Positions 6,330-10,445 of a stretch of DNA of 10,445 nucleotides are shown in pieces (the stretch's first letter is position 1; each line of letters starts with the position of its first letter). The translations under genes and the position numbers were made by a program. Under the pieces are notes generated by a model. That model saw nothing but the letters and a program-made list of their open reading frames with translations. It was not told the DNA's origin and did no database searches. Source of the stretch: Pseudomonadota bacterium (GTDB taxonomy: Bacteria > Myxococcota > Myxococcia > Myxococcales > Anaeromyxobacteraceae); NCBI GenBank assembly GCA_023428085.1, contig JAEYZK010000408.1, positions 1 through 10,445 of the forward strand, in the 5' to 3' direction.

Positions 6330-7973
6330 CTACGCCTTGCGCTTCGCCCGGTACCGCTGGATGAGCCCGTTCGTGGACGCGTCGTGCGCGAGCTTCGGCG
6401 CGTCCTGCGCCTCGAGCTCCTTCACGATCCGGTTCGCGAGCACCTTGCCGAGCTCGACGCCCCACTGGTCGTACGGGTTCACGTCCCAGACGACGCCCTG
6501 CGTGAACACCGCGTGCTCGTAGAGCGCGACCAGGCTCCCCAGCACCGCCGGGGTGAGCTCGTCGGCGAGGAGGGTGCTCGAGGGCCGGTTCCCGGGGAAG
6601 GTCCGGTGCGGCACGAGCCACTCCGCCGTCCCCTCGGCCCGGACCTCGTCCGCGGTCTTCCCGAACGCGAGCGCCTCGCCCTGCGCGAAGAGGTTCGCCA
6701 TGAGGAGATCGTGGTGCCGGCCGACCGGGTTGCGGCTCCGGCAGAAGCCGATGAAGTCGCAGGGGACGAGGTGCGTGCCCTGGTGGAGGAGCTGGTAGAA
6801 CGAGTGCTGGCCGTTGGTGCCGGGCTCGCCCCAGTAGATCGCGCCGGTCTTGTAGTCCTCGATGCCCGCCCCCGCGAGCGTCACGCGCTTGCCGTTCGAC
6901 TCCATGGTGAGCTGCTGGAGGTACGCCGGGAAGCGCTTCAGGTACTGGTCGTACGGGAGCACCGCGACCGAGTCCGCGCCGAGGAAGTCGAGGTTCCACA
7001 GGCCGATGAGGCCGAGGAGCGCGGGCAGGTTCCGCCCGAGCGGCGCGGTGCGGAAGTGCTCGTCCATCGCGTGGAACCCGGCGAGCAGCGCCCGGAACCC
7101 GTCCGGCCCGACGGCGATCATCGTCGAGAGGCCGATGGCCGAGTCCATCGAGTAGCGGCCCCCGACCCAGTCCCAGAAGCCGAACATGTTGGCCGGATCG
7201 ATCCCGAACTTCCGGACCTCGGCCTCGTTCGTCGAGACGGCGACGAAGTGCTTCGCCACCGCGGCCGGGTCCTCGAGCGCGCCCAGCAGCCAGTCGCGGG
7301 CCGAGGCCGCGTTGGTCATGGTCTCCTGCGTCGTGAACGTCTTCGACGAGACGATGACCAGCGTCTCGGCCGGATCGAGATCGCGCGTCGCCTCGGCGAC
7401 GTCGGTCCCGTCGACGTTGGAGACGTAGCGGAAGGTGAGGTCCCGCTGCGTGTAGCTCCGGAGCGCCTCGTACGCCATCACCGGCCCGAGGTCCGAGCCC
7501 CCGATGCCGACGTTGACCACGGCCCGGATCCGCTTCCCCGTGAACCCCTTCCAGGCGCCGCTCCGCACGCGCTCCGCGAAGTCGGACATCCGATCGAGCA
7601 CGGCGTGGACCTCGGGGACCACGTCCTTCCCGTCCACCAGGATCTTCGCCCCCCGGGGCGCGCGGAGCGCGACGTGGAGCACCGCCCGGCCCTCGGTCGT
7701 GTTGATCTTCTCGCCGCCGAACATCGCCTCGCGCCGGGCCGGCACGCCGCGGGCCTCGGCCAGCGCCACGAGGAGCCGCACGGTCTCCTCGGTGAGGCGC
7801 TGCTTCGAGTAGTCCAGGAACAGGCCCGCCCCCTCGGCCGTGAGCCGCTCGCCGCGCCCGGGATCGCGGGCGAACAGCTCGCGGAGGTGGAGGCCGGCCA
7901 GGCTCCGGGAGTGGGCCTGGAGGGCGGCCCAGGCGGGGTCGCGGGTCAGCGGGGGGAGGTTCGGGGTGGGCAT
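6330..7973 (-). CDS. pgi: Glucose-6-phosphate isomerase
   Basis: Interconverts glucose 6-phosphate and fructose 6-phosphate in glycolysis and gluconeogenesis, in the cytosol. The 547-residue length matches the long PGI form of E. coli (549) and mammals (558). Phosphate- and sugar-binding motifs are intact: VGIGGSDLG (155-163), SSKTFTTQET (209-218) with K211, signature 1 DWVGGRYSMDSAIGLS (268-283) with R273, catalytic base E358 in ESNGK, H390 in GTNGQHSFYQ, and signature 2 DVNPYDQWGVELGK (497-510) with K510. It is therefore expected to be active. The ATG at 7973 gives the family N-terminus (NLPPLTRDPAWAALQAH). There is no Shine-Dalgarno sequence, and the start codon lies inside a perfect inverted repeat. 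Hemerythrin is 66 bases upstream on the same strand; the pairing has no obvious metabolic meaning. Confidence 0.97.
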   Translation of the reverse strand: MPTPNLPPLTRDPAWAALQAHSRSLAGLHLRELFARDPGRGERLTAEGAGLFLDYSKQRLTEETVRLLVALAEARGVPARREAMFGGEKINTTEGRAVLHVALRAPRGAKILVDGKDVVPEVHAVLDRMSDFAERVRSGAWKGFTGKRIRAVVNVGIGGSDLGPVMAYEALRSYTQRDLTFRYVSNVDGTDVAEATRDLDPAETLVIVSSKTFTTQETMTNAASARDWLLGALEDPAAVAKHFVAVSTNEAEVRKFGIDPANMFGFWDWVGGRYSMDSAIGLSTMIAVGPDGFRALLAGFHAMDEHFRTAPLGRNLPALLGLIGLWNLDFLGADSVAVLPYDQYLKRFPAYLQQLTMESNGKRVTLAGAGIEDYKTGAIYWGEPGTNGQHSFYQLLHQGTHLVPCDFIGFCRSRNPVGRHHDLLMANLFAQGEALAFGKTADEVRAEGTAEWLVPHRTFPGNRPSSTLLADELTPAVLGSLVALYEHAVFTQGVVWDVNPYDQWGVELGKVLANRIVKELEAQDAPKLAHDASTNGLIQRYRAKRKA

Positions 7974-7995
7974 GCGGGAGGATTACCGCATGCCC
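7968..7995 (-). promoter_or_regulatory. Perfect inverted repeat overlapping the pgi start codon
   Basis: GGGCATGCGG (7968-7977) and CCGCATGCCC (7986-7995) are exact reverse complements around an 8-base spacer. In the mRNA the pgi AUG would sit in the 3' arm. The 5' arm holds another AUG, in the three-codon frame AUG-CGG-UAA (7991-7983). As DNA it could be an operator; as RNA it could hide the start codon. The spacer also supplies TAATCC six bases before the ATG, a weak candidate -10 for a leaderless mRNA, in which case the RNA hairpin would not form. Confidence 0.5.
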
Positions 7996-8039
7996 TCGTC
8001 CGTTTCCATGAGCGGAATGCCCCAGCGGGTCCGGCGACG

Positions 8040-8456
8040 TCACCCACCCCACTCCGCCACGTACCGGGCGGCGGCGGCGTCCATCGTCCGGATGTGCTCG
8101 TCGAGCCACGCGGGGAAGGCCGCGAGGTACGCGGCGAGCGCCTCCGCGTCGCCCCCCTCACGGAACGTCCGCTCCGCCTGGCCGAGCTCCTCCAGGACGC
8201 GGACGTGCTCCGCCCGGTGGAGCGTGTGGGCCGGGAAGGAGGACTCCGTCATCGCGGCCTCTTCCCCGGCGAAGTGGGCGCGCGTGTGGAGGTAGAGCGC
8301 GGCCACGGCGGCCGCCACCTGCTCCGCGCCGGCGGTCCCCGCGCGGAAGGCCTCGACGAGCTCCGCAGCCGCGTTCAGGAGCCGCGCCGCGTCCGCGTGA
8401 TCGGCGTTCATGAACGAGACGGGCAGCCGTTTGAGCCCGGCGGGATCGAGGAGCAT
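8040..8456 (-). CDS. Bacteriohemerythrin (hemerythrin-like oxygen-binding protein)
   Basis: A 138-residue four-helix-bundle protein that binds O2 at a non-haem di-iron site, cytosolic and single-domain. All seven canonical ligands are present in correct spacing: H20 (NADHADAARL), H61 and E65 (HFAGEEAAM), H80 and H84 (LHRAEH), H121 and D126 (WLDEHIRTMD). Family motifs HFxxEExxM and WLxxHIxxxD are exact. Possible roles are O2 storage or delivery, O2 or iron sensing, or detoxification. The ATG at 8456 is preferred because a TACCTT hexamer ends seven bases upstream, as in other leaderless-type starts here; a GTG at 8474 would add six residues, with no Shine-Dalgarno sequence either. It diverges from the ChaN-family gene across a 110-base region holding a 17-base dyad. 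Confidence 0.9.
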   Translation of the reverse strand: MLLDPAGLKRLPVSFMNADHADAARLLNAAAELVEAFRAGTAGAEQVAAAVAALYLHTRAHFAGEEAAMTESSFPAHTLHRAEHVRVLEELGQAERTFREGGDAEALAAYLAAFPAWLDEHIRTMDAAAARYVAEWGG

Positions 8457-8463
8457 CCGGGAG

Positions 8464-8469
8464 AAGGTA
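8464..8469 (-). promoter_or_regulatory. Putative -10 hexamer for a leaderless hemerythrin transcript
   Basis: On the minus strand TACCTT (TANNNT) ends seven bases before the ATG at 8456, and no Shine-Dalgarno sequence is present. It lies inside the alternative GTG-initiated extension and therefore argues against that start. Confidence 0.4.
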
Positions 8470-8496
8470 GTCACCCGGCCGTCGCGAGGGCGCCGC

Positions 8497-8513
8497 GCAC
8501 CGCGCCGCGGTGC
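8497..8513. promoter_or_regulatory. Operator-like 17-base dyad in a divergent promoter region
   Basis: GCACCGCG-C-CGCGGTGC is a perfect inverted repeat with 8-base arms around one central base. It lies between the divergent hemerythrin and ChaN-family genes, 41 bases from the first start and 53 from the second. A dimeric regulator controlling both genes is possible; no particular regulator family is recognised from the sequence. Confidence 0.35.
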
Positions 8514-8566
8514 ACCACGCGAGGGGACGGGCCGCGCGGGGTTGGCAAACCGCCGCTCCGCCTGCC

Positions 8567-9544
8567 ATGAAAGGCGCGATGCGCACCCACGCCCTCCCCG
8601 CCGCCGCGCTGCTCCTCGCTTCCTGCGCCGCGATCCGCCCGCCCGCCGATCCCGTCGCGCTCCAGGGTTTCCCCTGGGCGAGCCCGCTCCACCGCGACCA
8701 CCCGCTCGTCGGCCGGATCTGGGACGCCCGCGCCGGCCGCTTCGTCTCCGAGGCGCAGCTGCGCGCCGCCGCGGCGCGCGGGCGGTTCGTGCTGCTCGGC
8801 GAGACCCACGACAACGCCGATCACCACGCGCTGCAAGCCCGGCTGCTCGACGCGGTGCTCGCCGCGGGGCGCCGCCCGGCGCTCGGCTTCGAGATGCTCG
8901 ACGCCGAGCAGCAGCCCGCGGTGGACGCGGTGCTCGCGGGCCCCGACCCCTCCCCGCCGGCGCTCTCGGCGGCGGTCGGCTGGGACCGGAGCGGGTGGCC
9001 CGCCTTCGCGCTGTACGCGCCGCTCTTCGAGCGCGGCCTCGAGGCGAAGCTGCCGATCGTGGCCGCGAACCTCTCCCGGCCGGTGGCCCGCGCGGTGATC
9101 CACCGCGGGCCCGGCGCGCTGCCTCCCCCGCTCCGGACGCTCCTCGATCGGGCCGGCCCGCTCTCGCCGGAGGAGGAGCGTGGGCGGCGGGAGGAGATGG
9201 CGGCGCTCCACTGCGGGCACCTGCCCGAGGCGTTCCTCGGCCCGATGGTGCTGTCGCAGCGGGCCCGCGACGCGCAGCTCGCGGCGGCGCTCGCGGCGGG
9301 CGCGACGGCCGACGGCGCCGTGCTCGTCACCGGGGCGGAGCACGCGCGCGAGGACCGCGGCGCCGGCGCGTTCCTGCCGCTCGCGGGGGCGGCGGACGAC
9401 GCGGTCGTCTCGGTCGCCTTCCGCGAGGTGAACCCGGAGGAGCGGGCCCCGCCGGCAGGACGCGCCCCGTGGGACTTCGTCGTGTTCACCCCGGGCGTCG
9501 ATCGCGGCGATCCGTGCGCGGGGATGAAGCCGCGCGGCGGCTGA
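8567..9544 (+). CDS. ChaN-family lipoprotein
   Basis: A 325-residue predicted lipoprotein of the ChaN/Tiki (TraB-like) superfamily. The N-terminus has basic residues, a short hydrophobic stretch and the lipobox LLAS-C20, so it should be anchored to a membrane and face the periplasm. The core begins with VLLGETHDNADHHALQ (75-90), the family's GExHD motif, followed by ALGFEMLDAEQQ (105-116), NLSRPVAR and a late LVTGAEHAREDRG segment with another His. ChaN of Campylobacter jejuni binds haem and is linked to iron uptake; related EreA/Tiki folds are hydrolases or proteases, so activity is not settled. No iron transport genes are adjacent; the divergent di-iron hemerythrin is the only link to iron or haem. 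Start ATG 8567 is used; ATG 8579 would give a 15-residue signal before the Cys and has AAAGG just upstream. Its 3' end overlaps the convergent hydrolase gene. Confidence 0.85.
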   Translation: MKGAMRTHALPAAALLLASCAAIRPPADPVALQGFPWASPLHRDHPLVGRIWDARAGRFVSEAQLRAAAARGRFVLLGETHDNADHHALQARLLDAVLAAGRRPALGFEMLDAEQQPAVDAVLAGPDPSPPALSAAVGWDRSGWPAFALYAPLFERGLEAKLPIVAANLSRPVARAVIHRGPGALPPPLRTLLDRAGPLSPEEERGRREEMAALHCGHLPEAFLGPMVLSQRARDAQLAAALAAGATADGAVLVTGAEHAREDRGAGAFLPLAGAADDAVVSVAFREVNPEERAPPAGRAPWDFVVFTPGVDRGDPCAGMKPRGG

Positions 9545-10388
9545 TCGCCTCCCGGCGCTCCTCGCGCGCCCAGAGCGCGCCCGCGACCGCGCACCCCTCG
9601 CAGCGCGGCGGCGGACCGGGCTCGCTCGCGAGCCGCCCGCACGCGCAGCGCGCGAGCCGCTCGACGACGAACGCGGACACCTCGGCGGCCACCGCGGCGT
9701 CGCGCAGGATGCGCCGGTGACCGAGCCCCGCGGTCCGCCGCAGGCTCGCCCCCGGCCAGGCCGCGGCCAGCACGTCTCCGCTCGAGGGGTCCACCTCCCG
9801 GTCCTGGCGATCGTGCACGACGAGCGCCGGCGCGGAGGCCGCGCCGGCGAGCCGCCGCGGCAGGTCGAGCTCCTCGTACCGCCTGCCGACCCGCGCCTCG
9901 AGCCGCGCCTGCAGCGCCGCCCGCGCGCGCCGCCCGAGCCCGAGCGCGTCGCAGAACTCCTCCACGTACAGGATGGGCGTCGACGGCGCGCCCACCAGCA
10001 CCACGGCGTCGAGCGCGAGCCCGTCGGCGACCGCGAACGTCAGGGCGGCGCCGCCGAAGGAGTGCCCCACGGCCGCCCGGGCCTCGGACGCGCGCGCGGC
10101 GGCGGCGATGGCGCTCGCGTACAGCGGGACCGAGGCGACCCGCCCGCTCGAGCGGCCGTGGCCCGGCGCGTCGATCGCCACCGCCTGGCAGCCCGCGGCG
10201 ACGAGCGCGTTTGCGACGGATCCGAGCTGCCCCGCCCGCCCGCCCCAGCCGTGGAGGAGCAGCACCGCGGGTCCGGTCCCCACGCGCCAGCCCCGGACCA
10301 CGCCGCCAGGGTGGCGCGCCGCGAAGGGCTCCGCGCCGCGCGCGGCGCCGCGCTCTCGCGCCGGCGCGCGGTGCCGCGGCGGGCGCAT
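9486..10388 (-). CDS. Alpha/beta hydrolase with C-terminal Cys4 motif
   Basis: From ATG 10388 this gives a 300-residue protein. Residues 38-245 are an alpha/beta hydrolase: oxyanion-hole LLLHGWGG (43-50), IDAPGHGRSSG (72-82), nucleophile S110 in VGHSFGG, acid D196 in VVHDRQDREVDP and H224 in GLGHRRI, so the catalytic triad is complete. The substrate is unknown; relatives are esterases, lipases or dehalogenase-like enzymes. After the fold come CAC (248-250) and CEGC (263-266), a possible zinc knuckle, then a strongly basic tail. No signal peptide is seen. The gene is convergent with the ChaN-family gene and overlaps it by 59 bases. The frame is open upstream without a stop into a GGDEF-like segment, so the true start may lie outside the window as a fusion. 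ATG 10388 is chosen because GC content and codon style change exactly there. Confidence 0.85.
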   Translation of the reverse strand: MRPPRHRAPARERGAARGAEPFAARHPGGVVRGWRVGTGPAVLLLHGWGGRAGQLGSVANALVAAGCQAVAIDAPGHGRSSGRVASVPLYASAIAAAARASEARAAVGHSFGGAALTFAVADGLALDAVVLVGAPSTPILYVEEFCDALGLGRRARAALQARLEARVGRRYEELDLPRRLAGAASAPALVVHDRQDREVDPSSGDVLAAAWPGASLRRTAGLGHRRILRDAAVAAEVSAFVVERLARCACGRLASEPGPPPRCEGCAVAGALWAREERREAISRRAASSPRTDRRDRRPG

Positions 10389-10445
10389 GGATGCGTCAAA
10401 GACTTCCGTGCGGGATTTGCCCGATGCTTTGGCGCGGTACATCGC
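10389..10445 (-). CDS. C-terminal end of a GGDEF (diguanylate cyclase) domain, partial, in frame with the hydrolase
   Basis: Read leftward from the window edge, the frame gives AMYRAKASGKSRTEVFDAS, a textbook end of a GGDEF domain, where the last helix (AMYRAK) is followed by the strand KSRxEVFD. The catalytic GGDEF loop would lie upstream, outside the window. No stop follows: the frame runs straight into the hydrolase at M(10388). Codons here include AAA, GAA, TTT and GCA, unlike the surrounding genes, and GC is about 59% over 56 bases against roughly three quarters elsewhere. It may be the linker of a natural GGDEF-hydrolase fusion, the remnant of a truncated or transferred GGDEF gene, or an assembly join. 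Confidence 0.7.

Noticed and set aside
6262..8109. Upstream extension of the ABC ATPase frame through pgi
   Set aside because: The extension is a shifted reading of pgi with no domain content. The ATPase fold begins just after GTG 6261.
6384..8570. Open frame of 728 codons on the + strand opposite pgi and hemerythrin
   Set aside because: It is the complement of two confidently identified genes and its product shows no recognisable motif.
1..10445. CRISPR array, tRNA/rRNA genes, insertion sequences, toxin-antitoxin or defence genes
   Set aside because: No direct-repeat arrays, transposase motifs, structured RNA gene signatures or defence domains were seen. The HNH tail alone does not define a defence system.

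Overview
This window is very GC-rich, with codon third positions almost always G or C. The gene content (HNH endonuclease tail, membrane-tethered class III cyclase, ChaN-type lipoprotein, bacteriohemerythrin, GGDEF remnant) fits a soil deltaproteobacterium of the Myxococcota, most like Anaeromyxobacter. That placement comes from composition and recalled protein style, not from a search. Coding density is high. The longest gene-free stretch is about 141 bases (3608-3748), so no gap exceeds 300 bases.

Layout. 2-121 (+): last 39 codons of an HNH endonuclease, separated by a REP-like palindrome from a convergent class III nucleotidyl cyclase (172-1356, -). Divergent from the cyclase, a rightward run of four genes follows: aldo/keto reductase (1418-2356), DJ-1/PfpI family protein (2474-3031), YbaK Cys-tRNA(Pro) deacylase (3125-3607) and a 66-residue single-span membrane protein (3749-3949). 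A leftward block then covers 3983-8456. It holds hemerythrin, glucose-6-phosphate isomerase (pgi), an ABC ATPase, and a fused substrate-binding/permease protein. The last two overlap by 4 bases and form a two-gene osmoprotectant-type importer. Divergent from hemerythrin is a ChaN-family lipoprotein (8567-9544, +). Its 3' end overlaps the 3' end of a convergent alpha/beta hydrolase (9486-10388, -) by 59 bases. The hydrolase frame is open to the window edge, where it encodes the last residues of a GGDEF domain in DNA of clearly lower GC.

How the genes relate. The only tightly coupled pair is the ABC importer. The aldo/keto reductase, DJ-1 and YbaK genes are each separated by 90-120 bases, and the spacing suggests separate transcription more than one strict operon. 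Several genes (aldo/keto reductase, YbaK, hemerythrin, possibly pgi) have no Shine-Dalgarno sequence but carry a TA-rich hexamer 6-7 bases before the ATG, the arrangement expected for leaderless transcripts. DJ-1 and the small membrane protein have good Shine-Dalgarno sequences instead.

I found no defence island, CRISPR array, prophage, transposase, rRNA or tRNA, and no clear undescribed multi-gene system. The points most worth a second look are the GGDEF-to-hydrolase junction with its composition break, the Cys4 tail on that hydrolase, the binding-domain-first order of the fused transporter, the perfect hairpin over the pgi start codon, and the leaderless-type start signals.
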